This document shows, in pieces, positions 37,897 through 46,056 of a stretch of 64,000 bases of DNA. The translations under genes and the position numbers were made by a program. The number at the start of each line of letters is the position of its first letter. Positions within the stretch are counted from its first letter, which is position 1. Below the pieces are notes generated by a model. That model did not search any database, was not told the origin of the DNA, and worked only from the letters and a program-made list of their open reading frames with translations. Source of the stretch: Corynebacterium sp. HS2168-gen11 (GTDB lineage Bacteria; Actinomycetota; Actinomycetes; Mycobacteriales; Mycobacteriaceae); contig NZ_JANUXR010000001.1 in assembly GCF_024834075.1 (NCBI RefSeq), positions 245,016 to 309,015 on the forward strand, given 5' to 3'.

Positions 37897-39399
37897 CTAA
37901 TGATGATGATGGCGCGTAAAAGCCGTATCTAACTGGGCAATCTCGCCTTTATTGACCATCATAAACTGGCCCATCATGCCCGAATCTTCGTGATACAGCA
38001 TATGGCAGTGATACATATATGGATAGTGATTATTACGATACTGGCCAAATAACACCGCCAGCTTCACCGTGGCGCCAGGTGGCACAGTGACGGTGTCTTT
38101 CCAACCGAAGACATCGAACTCCACCCCTGTCCCAGAGACTTCTAACACCTGGAAACTGGAATTGTGAATATGGAAATTATGGATCCAATCCGAATTGCCA
38201 TTTGTCACGGTCCACACCTCAGGTAGCGAGTGGTCGATTAAGAAATCCACTCGGTTCATATCCATCTGCTGACCGTTGATCGAGAATGTGTCCAGCTCGA
38301 AGCTACGCTGAATCGCGCCTTCTAGCTCCAAAGGAGCGTCGGCAGAATCGTCGAGGATTGTTGGCAGTGCTGGCAATTCCACTCCCTGTCCCGGGGCGTG
38401 AATCGCAAGCAACTGGTTTTGCTCCTGCAATTTGAAATCTGGAGCGTTCGTCGCCTCTGGCACACCTAAATTATCGGCAAACCCCTTGGACATCAGGGCA
38501 ATCGTTTCGCCAGGTTTGAGATCAACCACAATCTCGACGCGCCCGCCAGGGCCTAGTTGGGCGTTGCGGACCATGCGTGGCTTAGCCAAAAAACCAGAAT
38601 CGGTAGCGATAATGGCGAACTCACGATCGTCGTCAAGCGCTATATTGTGAAAGCGCATATTGGAGCCGTTTAAGATGCGGAAACGCACTCGATTGGTGGT
38701 GGCGTCGAATTTGGCGCCGGAAATGCCATTGACCAAAATTACTTTGCCCTGCAAGCCAAGAACGGGGTCGAGGGTCTCGTCGAACGAACCATCTTCATGG
38801 AAATTGGCGTCCATGAGAACCAGCGGGATGTCGTCGACGCCATAGGTATTCGGCAACTCCAGCGCAGCAGAGATCTCATCGTCCACAATGATCATGCCGG
38901 CCATGCCGCGATACGCCTGCAGGCCCGTCTTGCCATGCGCATGCGGGTGATACCACAGCGTCGCAGCCGGCTGCTCCACCGTAAACGAACTGGTCCACGA
39001 CTCGCCCGCGGCAATCGCCGAATGCGGGCCGCCATCCATATCCGCAGGCAACAACATGCCATGGAAATGCACCGCGGTATCTTCGTCAGTGTCATTCGAC
39101 ACCGCCAAATCAACCTTCTCACCGCGCGAAATGCGCACCGTTGGGCCAAGAAACGGGCCGTTGAAACCCCACGTCGGGGTGTGCTTGCCGGGGAGGATTT
39201 CGAAGGTGCCGCGTTGGATGTGGAGTGGGAACACTCGCCTCCCCTGTACCAGAGAAGAATCGGCAAGTGGAGGGATTGGCAGCGGTCTCAACTCCTCCTG
39301 TCTCAAAGCACCCACATGCGTTGTTTTGGTGGCACAACCGGCCATCAAACTTGCACACCCAAGAGACAAACCAGCTAAAAACGTACGACGACGAATCAT
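37897..39399 (-). CDS. multicopper oxidase, Tat-exported lipoprotein
   Basis: A 500-residue CueO/laccase-like oxidase that may oxidise Cu(I), Fe(II) or phenols. A twin-arginine signal (MIRRRTFLAGLSLGC) leads into a lipobox (LMAGC, Cys at about residue 22). Copper ligands are intact: HFHG and YHPHAHG in the N-terminal cupredoxin, IHNFHIHN and HCHMLYHEDSGM (about 464-475; axial Met at 475) in the C-terminal one. The protein ends in RHHHH, extra ligand-like residues. I use the ATG at 39399, where the Tat motif begins. No copper regulator is adjacent, so the metal specificity is open. It is divergent from glmU over about 120 bp. Confidence 0.92.
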   Translation of the reverse strand: MIRRRTFLAGLSLGCASLMAGCATKTTHVGALRQEELRPLPIPPLADSSLVQGRRVFPLHIQRGTFEILPGKHTPTWGFNGPFLGPTVRISRGEKVDLAVSNDTDEDTAVHFHGMLLPADMDGGPHSAIAAGESWTSSFTVEQPAATLWYHPHAHGKTGLQAYRGMAGMIIVDDEISAALELPNTYGVDDIPLVLMDANFHEDGSFDETLDPVLGLQGKVILVNGISGAKFDATTNRVRFRILNGSNMRFHNIALDDDREFAIIATDSGFLAKPRMVRNAQLGPGGRVEIVVDLKPGETIALMSKGFADNLGVPEATNAPDFKLQEQNQLLAIHAPGQGVELPALPTILDDSADAPLELEGAIQRSFELDTFSINGQQMDMNRVDFLIDHSLPEVWTVTNGNSDWIHNFHIHNSSFQVLEVSGTGVEFDVFGWKDTVTVPPGATVKLAVLFGQYRNNHYPYMYHCHMLYHEDSGMMGQFMMVNKGEIAQLDTAFTRHHHH

Positions 39400-39519
39400 G
39401 GTATTCCTACAATCTATAAAAAGTATGACACTAGCCAGCATACAAATCCCACAAAGCTACTGCTATACGTCTAAGGTAAAAAGAATCAAGACCAAATAAT
39501 GCACACAAGGAGAAACACT

Positions 39520-40953
39520 GTGAGCGCAAATACCGCAGTTGTCGTACTAGCAGCAGGCGCCGGGACACGGATGAAATCAAACTTGCAGAAAACTCTGCAC
39601 ACAATCGGTGGACGCAGCCTCCTGTCCCACTCCCTCCACGCAGCTGCAGGTATCCAGCCAGCAAAGATTGTTGCGGTTATCGGGCACAGGAGAGATCAAG
39701 TACAACCAGCGATTGAAGCGGTTGCCAAAGACCTCTCTGTCCCAGTGCTCACAGCTATCCAAGAAGAGCAAAAAGGCACCGGGCATGCCGTGCAATGTGC
39801 CATCGATGCCCTCGGGGAATTCAACGGCACCATCGTTGTTACCAACGGCGACGTTCCACTTTTGCGGCCAGAAACGTTACAGGCCCTCGTCGACACGCAC
39901 ACTCAAGTGCCAACAGCGGTCACTGTGCTTACCATGACGGTGGCAGACCCAACTGGATATGGTCGAATTAAACGCAATAGCGAAGGCGAAGTCATAGCTA
40001 TTGTGGAGCAAAAAGACGGTGACGCGGAAACCTTGCGCATCAAAGAAGTAAACAGCGGTGTGTTCGCCTTTGACGCCAACATTCTCCGCAACGCGCTCGG
40101 ACAACTGACAACCAACAACGCGCAAGGCGAACTCTATCTCACTGATGTGCTCTCCATCGCCCGAAACAATGGCCATCCTGTCCGAGCACACCACGCAGAA
40201 GATCCTCGCGAACTTGCAGGTGTCAACGACCGCGTCCAACTCGCGCACGCGGGACAGGAGCTCAACCGACGCATCGTCGAAGCCATCATGCGCGACGGGG
40301 CGACTGTGATTGATCCAGCAAGTACATGGATTGATGTTGACGTCACCGTGGGACAAGATGTCACGATCCATCCCGGCACGCAGCTGCTTGGCACCACCAC
40401 GATTGCCGATAACTGCACAATCGGTCCTGACACCACATTGACCAACATGACCGTGGCAGAAGGCGCCTCGGTCATTCGCACGCACGGTTTCGATTCGTTT
40501 ATTGGCCCACAAGCCACGGTCGGCCCGTACACGTACATCCGTCCTGGTACGCACCTTGGTGAAAAGGGCAAACTTGGTGGATTCGTGGAAGCCAAGAACG
40601 CCACAATTGGCAAGGGATCGAAAGTGCCGCATCTGACGTATATTGGCGATGCCACCGTTGGTGAAGAATCAAATATCGGCGCGTCGAGTGTGTTCGTGAA
40701 CTACGACGGGGTGAATAAGCATCACACCACCATTGGTTCTTATTGTCGGACAGGGTCAGACACAATGTTTATTGCACCTGTCACAGTTGGCGATGGTGTG
40801 TATTCGGGCGCTGGCACAGTCATCCGTGAGGATGTTCCCCCAGGATCCCTGGTCATTTCCGGTGGTAAGCAGCGCAACATTGAAGGGTGGGTCATTGCGA
40901 AACGTCCTGGCACTCCGGCTGCGGAAGCTGCTCAACGGGCAATTGATTCTTAG
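39520..40953 (+). CDS. glmU: bifunctional GlmU, UDP-GlcNAc synthesis
   Basis: A 477-residue enzyme with an N-terminal uridyltransferase (VVVLAAGAGTRMKS, with TNGDVPLL and GTGHAVQCA) and a C-terminal left-handed beta-helix acetyltransferase (hexapeptide repeats from about residue 255; YTYIRPGTHLGEKGKLGGF, FVNYDGVNKHHTTIG). It acetylates GlcN-1-P and transfers UMP to make UDP-GlcNAc for peptidoglycan. I use the GTG at 39520, as AAGGAG sits 7 bases upstream; an ATG at 39499 is in frame. prs follows after 124 bp, the same order as mycobacterial glmU-prsA. Confidence 0.96.
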   Translation: MSANTAVVVLAAGAGTRMKSNLQKTLHTIGGRSLLSHSLHAAAGIQPAKIVAVIGHRRDQVQPAIEAVAKDLSVPVLTAIQEEQKGTGHAVQCAIDALGEFNGTIVVTNGDVPLLRPETLQALVDTHTQVPTAVTVLTMTVADPTGYGRIKRNSEGEVIAIVEQKDGDAETLRIKEVNSGVFAFDANILRNALGQLTTNNAQGELYLTDVLSIARNNGHPVRAHHAEDPRELAGVNDRVQLAHAGQELNRRIVEAIMRDGATVIDPASTWIDVDVTVGQDVTIHPGTQLLGTTTIADNCTIGPDTTLTNMTVAEGASVIRTHGFDSFIGPQATVGPYTYIRPGTHLGEKGKLGGFVEAKNATIGKGSKVPHLTYIGDATVGEESNIGASSVFVNYDGVNKHHTTIGSYCRTGSDTMFIAPVTVGDGVYSGAGTVIREDVPPGSLVISGGKQRNIEGWVIAKRPGTPAAEAAQRAIDS

Positions 40954-41077
40954 AGTTTCTCGCATAGATAGGAGAAAACAAGTACTGTTAGAAGAGGCAG
41001 TGTGCGGCTTTTGTTAAAAGGCCGTATATCTACTTTCCTATAAACCTCTACCCACCTTAAGGAAGGTTTTTCCTGCG

Positions 41078-42058
41078 ATGACCGCTACCATGTGGAGCCA
41101 GCCAAAAAAGAATTTAATGCTTTTTTCGGGTCGTGCACATACCGAATTAGGCGAGGCTGTTGCCCAAGAGCTCGGTATTGAATTAACCCCTATGACCGCC
41201 CGTGATTTCGCTAATGGTGAAATTTTCGTGCGTTTCGAAGAGTCTGTTCGCGGTTCCGACGCGTTTGTGATCCAATCACACGTGCAGCCTTTGAACAAAT
41301 GGCTCATGGAACAACTCATCATGATCGATGCTCTTAAGCGTGGATCTGCAAAACGCATTACCGCTATTTTGCCGTTCTATCCTTACGCGCGTCAGGATAA
41401 GAAGCACCGCGGCCGTGAGCCAATTTCCGCTCGTTTGGTTGCAGATCTCCTCAAAGCTGCAGGTGCAGACCGCATCGTTTCCGTGGACCTCCACACTGAT
41501 CAGATTCAAGGCTTCTTCGATGGCCCAGTTGATCACATGCACGCAATGCCAATTTTGACTGACTATATCCAAAAACACTATTCCTTGGACAATATTGTCG
41601 TAGTCTCCCCTGATGCAGGCCGCGTAAAAGTGGCAGAAAAGTGGGCAAATACTCTCGGCGGCGCCCCACTTGCATTCGTGCATAAGACTCGCTCTGTTGA
41701 TGTTGCTAATGAGGTTGTAGCAAATCGCGTCGTGGGCGATGTTGAAGGTAAAACCGCAGTGCTTCTCGACGACATGATCGACACCGGTGGAACAATCGCG
41801 GGCGCTGTTGGTGTGCTTCGTGATGCAGGCGCAACTGATGTGATCATTGCCTGCACCCACGGTGTCTTCTCTGGCCCAGCTCGCGAGCGTTTGAACGCTT
41901 GCGGCGCAAAGGAAGTCATCACTACCGACACCTTGCCACAGTCCACAGAAGGCTGGGACAATCTCACGGTGCTGTCTATGGCTCCACTGCTGGCAAAGAC
42001 CATTCACGAGATTTTCGAAAATGGTTCTGTGACAGATCTTTTTGAAGGCCAAGCTTAA
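41078..42058 (+). CDS. prs: ribose-phosphate pyrophosphokinase
   Basis: A 326-residue enzyme that makes PRPP from ribose 5-phosphate and ATP, feeding nucleotide, histidine, tryptophan and decaprenyl-phosphoryl-arabinose synthesis. FSGRAHTELGEAVAQELG, PYARQDKKHRGREPISARL and the PRPP loop VLLDDMIDTGGTIAGA are intact. An AAGGAAGG ribosome binding site lies 11 bases before the ATG. It is followed by a very clean terminator. The 5' gap after glmU contains an imperfect CGGCTTTT/AAAAGGCCG hairpin. Confidence 0.97.
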   Translation: MTATMWSQPKKNLMLFSGRAHTELGEAVAQELGIELTPMTARDFANGEIFVRFEESVRGSDAFVIQSHVQPLNKWLMEQLIMIDALKRGSAKRITAILPFYPYARQDKKHRGREPISARLVADLLKAAGADRIVSVDLHTDQIQGFFDGPVDHMHAMPILTDYIQKHYSLDNIVVVSPDAGRVKVAEKWANTLGGAPLAFVHKTRSVDVANEVVANRVVGDVEGKTAVLLDDMIDTGGTIAGAVGVLRDAGATDVIIACTHGVFSGPARERLNACGAKEVITTDTLPQSTEGWDNLTVLSMAPLLAKTIHEIFENGSVTDLFEGQA

Positions 42059-42072
42059 AACAGGCAGCCTGA

Positions 42073-42105
42073 GTACCTCTCTGATTTTTCAGAGAGGTAC
42101 TTTTT
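42073..42105 (+). terminator. rho-independent terminator after prs
   Basis: A 12-bp perfect stem, GTACCTCTCTGA with TCAGAGAGGTAC, and a TTTT loop are followed by TTTTT at 42101-42105. Its end touches the stop of the convergent HNH gene. Confidence 0.95.
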
Positions 42106-43255
42106 ATGCGTGCTCTTGAATGTATCGAGACCATGCTGCGCCAGATTTTGGATCAACATCCACGCAGATCGGTCCTTCTCGGGTTTTGCGCAGCCCAAAG
42201 TACCCTGTAGTTGGATCCCTTTCAATCCGGCCCCGGTAGGTTAAAGAATTGGGATCATCATTATTAGCAGCATTATGCGGACCACACAGCGGCGCACAAT
42301 TCGATTGAGCAGTTTTCCCACCGTGTTTCCAGGCCACCACATGATGTCCCTGGCAAGTAATTGCAGTGCGTTGGCAGTCTGGATGTACACAGGTCAAATT
42401 TTCAACCGCTGACATGAACTTTTGCCACGGGCTGAAATTACGTTGGTCAGTCTGTTGACGCGCAAGATGAAATCCTTGGACAGGGATTCTGTTGCCTTGA
42501 TCGTCAATACCCCACGCAATAACGTACCCATAATCGGCCAACGCCTGGTTCAAAAGCTCAGCTAATGAATACGTTGCCCCCGACAACGTCCGAACTGTGC
42601 CATCCTTCAGATATTTATCCGTTTTTTGTAACGCCCATAAAAAGGTCGGTGCTAATTGCGGCGTATCCGCAGCATTATGCCGCATGCGGCGCACGAATGC
42701 CTGTCCGATGGCATCATGATATTTCAAGGTGACATTCGCACGCATGAGACCTTGTGCATCGTGATGCAACAACGTACGAATTTCAGCAGCCTCTGCAGCA
42801 GGCAACCACCCAGTAAAGAAACAGCGGCCATAATAGTCAGGCGATTCCGCAAGATTGAACCGCCGCTTAGGTGGGATTTTTCCACTGCCTTCGTTTAACG
42901 CAGCAACCCGTTTTGCCAGGAGTTTGCGCAGTTCATCGGGTATGATTTTTGGTGCGAGAGACAAAAACTCGCGTCGTAAAGCTTGCTTATCGACGCCAGG
43001 GTCAAGCACGCAATTGACTGCTTTATTGACGGTATCAACCTGGTCGAGTGTAAGTCGCAGTTCAATGGCGTAACTGAGCAATGCGGTGGTAAATTGAGCG
43101 GCAAGATTGATCATGGTTTTTGCATGCTTGCGCGATACCATCGCCTGAGATTCGATGTCTGTGACAGTCAGGTGGTGTGTGCGAATGAGTCGCAAAACTT
43201 GCAGCGCGCCATGCTGGCCATCGAGCCAGGTCTGTGCGTTGTCCCAAACAGTCAT
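42104..43255 (-). CDS. DUF222/HNH endonuclease-signature protein
   Basis: A 383-residue protein with an N-terminal DUF222-like helical region and a C-terminal HNH motif (CVHPDCQRTAITCQGHHVV, then LCGPHNAANN, about residues 304-346). The two CxxxxC/Cx-type cysteine pairs suggest a structural zinc. This architecture belongs to the abundant actinobacterial 13E12-like repeat family; its members are often strain-specific and possibly mobile or phage-related. It stands alone between prs and rplY and has no partner methylase. The ATG at 43255 is preferred (MTVWDNAQTWLDG); 43279 is in frame. Activity is unproven. Confidence 0.82.
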   Translation of the reverse strand: MTVWDNAQTWLDGQHGALQVLRLIRTHHLTVTDIESQAMVSRKHAKTMINLAAQFTTALLSYAIELRLTLDQVDTVNKAVNCVLDPGVDKQALRREFLSLAPKIIPDELRKLLAKRVAALNEGSGKIPPKRRFNLAESPDYYGRCFFTGWLPAAEAAEIRTLLHHDAQGLMRANVTLKYHDAIGQAFVRRMRHNAADTPQLAPTFLWALQKTDKYLKDGTVRTLSGATYSLAELLNQALADYGYVIAWGIDDQGNRIPVQGFHLARQQTDQRNFSPWQKFMSAVENLTCVHPDCQRTAITCQGHHVVAWKHGGKTAQSNCAPLCGPHNAANNDDPNSLTYRGRIERDPTTGYFGLRKTREGPICVDVDPKSGAAWSRYIQEHA

Positions 43256-43330
43256 GGCGTTAGGATAAACAAAACACAATAGTTAGTCGAGGGAAACTAG
43301 AAAAGATTTTACTTCGCCCTGCTCGGCTGC

Positions 43331-43336
43331 TAGAAT
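43331..43336 (+). promoter_or_regulatory. rplY promoter -10
   Basis: TGCTAGAAT gives an extended -10 element with the TAGAAT hexamer at 43331-43336. Predicted start near 43343, about 155 bases before the rplY ATG. Confidence 0.6.
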
Positions 43337-43342
43337 TTGCTA

Positions 43343-43498
43343 AGTCTCGGCGAGGGCTCGACAAATGAGCCGTTATCGACGCGATAGTTTTGACACAAGC
43401 TTTTCAAGCCTTGCGCAGACTCGACGATGACAACATTGCCATATCGAGACCGCAAGGCTTTTTTGCGGTCAAACTACACCAATAATAAGGAGTGTCAC
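43343..43498 (+). ncRNA. structured leader of rplY, possible attenuator
   Basis: The predicted leader has a first hairpin GGCTC/GAGCC (43355-43359, 43367-43371). A second element AAGCCTTGCG (43406-43415) pairs perfectly with CGCAAGGCTT (43451-43460), with CTCGA/TCGAG able to form inside, and runs directly into TTTTTT (43459-43464): a terminator-like structure. Alternatively GACCGCAA (43448-43455) pairs with TTGCGGTC (43463-43470), which excludes the terminator stem. Two exclusive folds in front of a ribosomal protein gene suggest attenuation. Function is inferred from the sequence only. Confidence 0.5.
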
Positions 43499-44125
43499 AT
43501 GTCCAACGAAAACATTGTGATTTCAGCACAACCACGTGATGAGTTCGGTAAGGGTGCAGCTCGCCGCCTGCGTCGTGAAGCACGTATCCCAGGCGTCATC
43601 TACGGCCAGCACCTGGAAAATCCAATCCACTTCCACGCTGCACTGCTCGAGGTACACGCATTGCTCCGTCGCCACGGTTCCAACGCTGTGTTTGAGCTCG
43701 ACATCGAAGGCGACAGCCACCTGGTAATCGTCAAGCACGTTGACCAGAACGTTCTGACCCTCAATGCAGATCACATCGACCTCGTTGCAATTAAGCGCGG
43801 CGAAAAGGTTGAGGTTGAAGTACCAGTGGTATTCGAAGGCGAAACCGCTGCTGGTACCCAGCTGGTACAGGAGCTCGACACCATCTTGGTCGAGGCAGAC
43901 GTACTGTCCATCCCAGAAGAACTCGTACACTCCATTGAAGGCCTTGAAGGCGACACCAAGATCCAGGTTTCTGAGATCGCACTTCCTGCAAAGACCACTC
44001 TCGTTGGCGACCCAGAGGCAGTTATTGCTTCCGTCAACTTCGTTGAGTCCAACGAAGAAGTTGTAGAAGACGCAGCCGGCGAAGCTGAAGAAGCAGCTGA
44101 AGGCGAAGCAGCAACCGAAGAGTAA
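43499..44125 (+). CDS. rplY: 50S ribosomal protein L25/general stress protein Ctc
   Basis: A 208-residue protein of the long L25 (TL5/CTC) type. The N-terminal 95 residues are the 5S rRNA-binding L25 domain (RDEFGKGAARRLRREARIPGV with the YGQH element). A C-terminal beta domain follows, with an acidic Glu/Ala tail (EEVVEDAAGEAEEAAEGE). AAGGAG lies 7 bases before the ATG at 43499. It is the first gene after a structured leader and is followed by its own terminator and pth, as in mycobacteria. Confidence 0.95.
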   Translation: MSNENIVISAQPRDEFGKGAARRLRREARIPGVIYGQHLENPIHFHAALLEVHALLRRHGSNAVFELDIEGDSHLVIVKHVDQNVLTLNADHIDLVAIKRGEKVEVEVPVVFEGETAAGTQLVQELDTILVEADVLSIPEELVHSIEGLEGDTKIQVSEIALPAKTTLVGDPEAVIASVNFVESNEEVVEDAAGEAEEAAEGEAATEE

Positions 44126-44136
44126 AAACTTCCAAT

Positions 44137-44175
44137 AAATGGGGTTGTGCCACCAGTTGGTACAACCCCATTTTT
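44137..44175 (+). terminator. rho-independent terminator after rplY
   Basis: AAATGGGGTTGT (44137-44148) pairs with ACAACCCCATTT (44162-44173), followed by a T5 tract at 44171-44175. It stands between rplY and the first pth gene. Confidence 0.9.
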
Positions 44176-44195
44176 CTATGCCACAATAAGAACCC

Positions 44196-44747
44196 ATGAA
44201 CGCTTTTCTCATCGTGGGGCTCGGAAATCCCGGCGCCGAATACGCCGACACACGCCACAACATTGGCGCAGCAGCACTCGACGAACTCGCCACTCGCACC
44301 ACGCCAATGCCCGCAAGTCTCAGTGCGCACAAGCGTACGAACACGCTAGTCGCCGAATCACGGCTGGGACAGGTGAGGGTGGTGTTGGCGCGCACCCGCA
44401 GCTACATGAACCTCTCCGGCGGCCCCGTCAAAGCCCTGTCCCAGTTTTACAAAATCCCGCCACAGCGCATCATCGTGATGTTTGACGATCTAGAGTTGGG
44501 CTTCGGTGAGGTGAAACTGCGTGCCGGAGGTGGCGATCACGGGCATAATGGATTGCGGGATATCACGAAGGCGTTGGGTAAGGATTATATTCGCGCAGGG
44601 ATTGGCATTGGCCGCCCGCCTGGACGAATGGATGTCGCCAGTTTTGTCTTAAAGCCTTTCGGCAAGCAAGAGCGCGCGGAGGTGCCTATTATTTGCGCGG
44701 ATACTGCCGACGCCGTGGAGCAGTGGGTTACCACTTACGAGCTTTAA
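44196..44747 (+). CDS. pth: peptidyl-tRNA hydrolase, copy 1
   Basis: A 183-residue hydrolase that frees peptidyl-tRNA released from stalled ribosomes. GLGNPGAEYADTRHNIG (residues 8-24) contains the catalytic His, and MFDDLELGFGEVKLRAGGGDHGHNGL contains the catalytic Asp region. It lies after rplY in the conserved order. The second copy is at 46057. The last 20 bp overlap the end of the convergent Cys-rich gene. Confidence 0.93.
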   Translation: MNAFLIVGLGNPGAEYADTRHNIGAAALDELATRTTPMPASLSAHKRTNTLVAESRLGQVRVVLARTRSYMNLSGGPVKALSQFYKIPPQRIIVMFDDLELGFGEVKLRAGGGDHGHNGLRDITKALGKDYIRAGIGIGRPPGRMDVASFVLKPFGKQERAEVPIICADTADAVEQWVTTYEL

Positions 44748-45000
44748 TTAAGGCCATCCGTAGCGCTTGATCGTTGAGCGCTACTGCCCCTTGGGTTTGC
44801 AGTTTGTGCAGTACTGCTGGGCATTTAGAACAGCGTGGGTGGGAGCGGCAGCATTTGGTTTTCTTTTTGGTCGCTTGCGTTAATTGGCTGCGCACTTCGG
44901 TAATGTTGGTGTGCGGGCTTGCAATATTTGCCTGTTCAACGGCACGAGAAAAGGCCGCGTATACGAGATCTGCGGCCTTTTGTTTGTTTTTGCCACCCAT
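44728..45000 (-). CDS. small Cys-rich conserved protein
   Basis: A 90-residue basic protein with a helical N-terminus (KQKAADLVYAAFSRAVEQA) and a cysteine cluster KTKCCRSHPRCSKCPAVL (about residues 48-65) with C-C-x4-C-x2-C spacing, a probable zinc or cluster site. I believe small proteins with a CC-x4-PRC-x2-CP motif are widespread in actinobacteria, but I know of no function. Its 3' end overlaps pth by 20 bp. It begins 20 bp after the nitronate monooxygenase-like gene on the same strand. Confidence 0.72.
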   Translation of the reverse strand: MGGKNKQKAADLVYAAFSRAVEQANIASPHTNITEVRSQLTQATKKKTKCCRSHPRCSKCPAVLHKLQTQGAVALNDQALRMALIKARKW

Positions 45001-45020
45001 ATGAATTAGGGTAGCATACT

Positions 45021-46019
45021 CTAATTGTCAAGAAGGAAACGCATAATCTTCTTGACCTTTTTACGCTTGATCGTTTCGCGACGATCGCCCACGAGACAGT
45101 AGGCAAATTCTTCGGTATTACGAATATCATCAACGCTTGCAAACATCTGGGACAGGAGTGGGTAGCTAAAAGGTACCTCCTGCTGCGTATTCGTCCACCA
45201 CGTCTCAATACCGCGCGCATAGCGGCCACTATAAGCGCGCGTGACGGTAGTTGGTAGTGTCGAACTGACCAGTTTACGGTTAAATTTACTAGTGCCTGCT
45301 TCTTTGGCTTTTAAGAACATCGAGCCAGTGGCAACGGCTTTGACGCGTTTGATACCAAGAAATTTCTTCACGTCTTCAGGGGTGCGGATGCCACCTGAGG
45401 TCACGATTTTGGTTGAAGTTGCAGCTGAGATTTCTTGGGCAAGTTGGTAGGTATCAGTCTGGTTTGGAACTTCGGTTGGATCCCATGTCAGGCGGTGCCC
45501 ACCAGCGTCGTGGCCTTGCACAATGAGGACATCAGCACCAATGATTTCTGCCGCTCTTGCTTCCTCAACGTTGGTCACACTCACCCACACTTCAATGTCG
45601 GCATCGTGGCATTGTTCAATTTGTGCAGGCGTGAAACTGCCAAATGAGCTCGACAGCACCGCTGGCGCGAATTCCAACACTGCTTGGAACTTCTCTTCAA
45701 AATCGAATGTGAGGTCCGCACGTGGCACCATAAAAGGGTGCGGAAGGTTATGCGCATCGCACGCCTCACAGAGCTGCTCGTGAATGCTATAAAGGTGTTC
45801 TTTATTAGGTTTCACCTGTTGCGGGTAAAACAGATTCACTCCATAGATACCAGTCATTTGGGCCATTTCGGCTCGCAATTTGGAGGCTTTCAGCAGGCCA
45901 CCCGCAAGAAAACCGAGTCCGCCTTCCTCTGCGATCGCATTGACAAGTGCAGGAGTGCTTGGCCCACCTGCCATGGGGGCAGCGATAATCGGGGCTCTTA
46001 AGGACTTTACGACGCTCAT
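45021..46019 (-). CDS. nitronate monooxygenase-like flavoprotein
   Basis: A 332-residue FMN protein of the 2-nitropropane dioxygenase family with TIM-barrel repeats. IIAAPMAGGPSTPALVNAIAEEGG at the N-terminus, VLIVQGHDAGGHRLTW (catalytic His region) and IVTSGGIRTPEDVKKFLGI (phosphate loop) are all present. Class I members oxidise alkyl nitronates; others are enoyl reductases. The true substrate is unknown. It lies between the two pth genes, on the opposite strand. Confidence 0.9.
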   Translation of the reverse strand: MSVVKSLRAPIIAAPMAGGPSTPALVNAIAEEGGLGFLAGGLLKASKLRAEMAQMTGIYGVNLFYPQQVKPNKEHLYSIHEQLCEACDAHNLPHPFMVPRADLTFDFEEKFQAVLEFAPAVLSSSFGSFTPAQIEQCHDADIEVWVSVTNVEEARAAEIIGADVLIVQGHDAGGHRLTWDPTEVPNQTDTYQLAQEISAATSTKIVTSGGIRTPEDVKKFLGIKRVKAVATGSMFLKAKEAGTSKFNRKLVSSTLPTTVTRAYSGRYARGIETWWTNTQQEVPFSYPLLSQMFASVDDIRNTEEFAYCLVGDRRETIKRKKVKKIMRFLLDN

Positions 46020-46056
46020 GTGCGCTGATTATACGCCGTATGAGACCATAGTACCT

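Noticed and set aside
39877..40655. Long minus-strand frames opposite glmU
   Set aside because: Antisense shadows of a well-defined gene, with no start signals.
42104..43279. Restriction-modification or defence system
   Set aside because: Only a DUF222/HNH gene is present; no methylase, helicase or specificity subunit is near.
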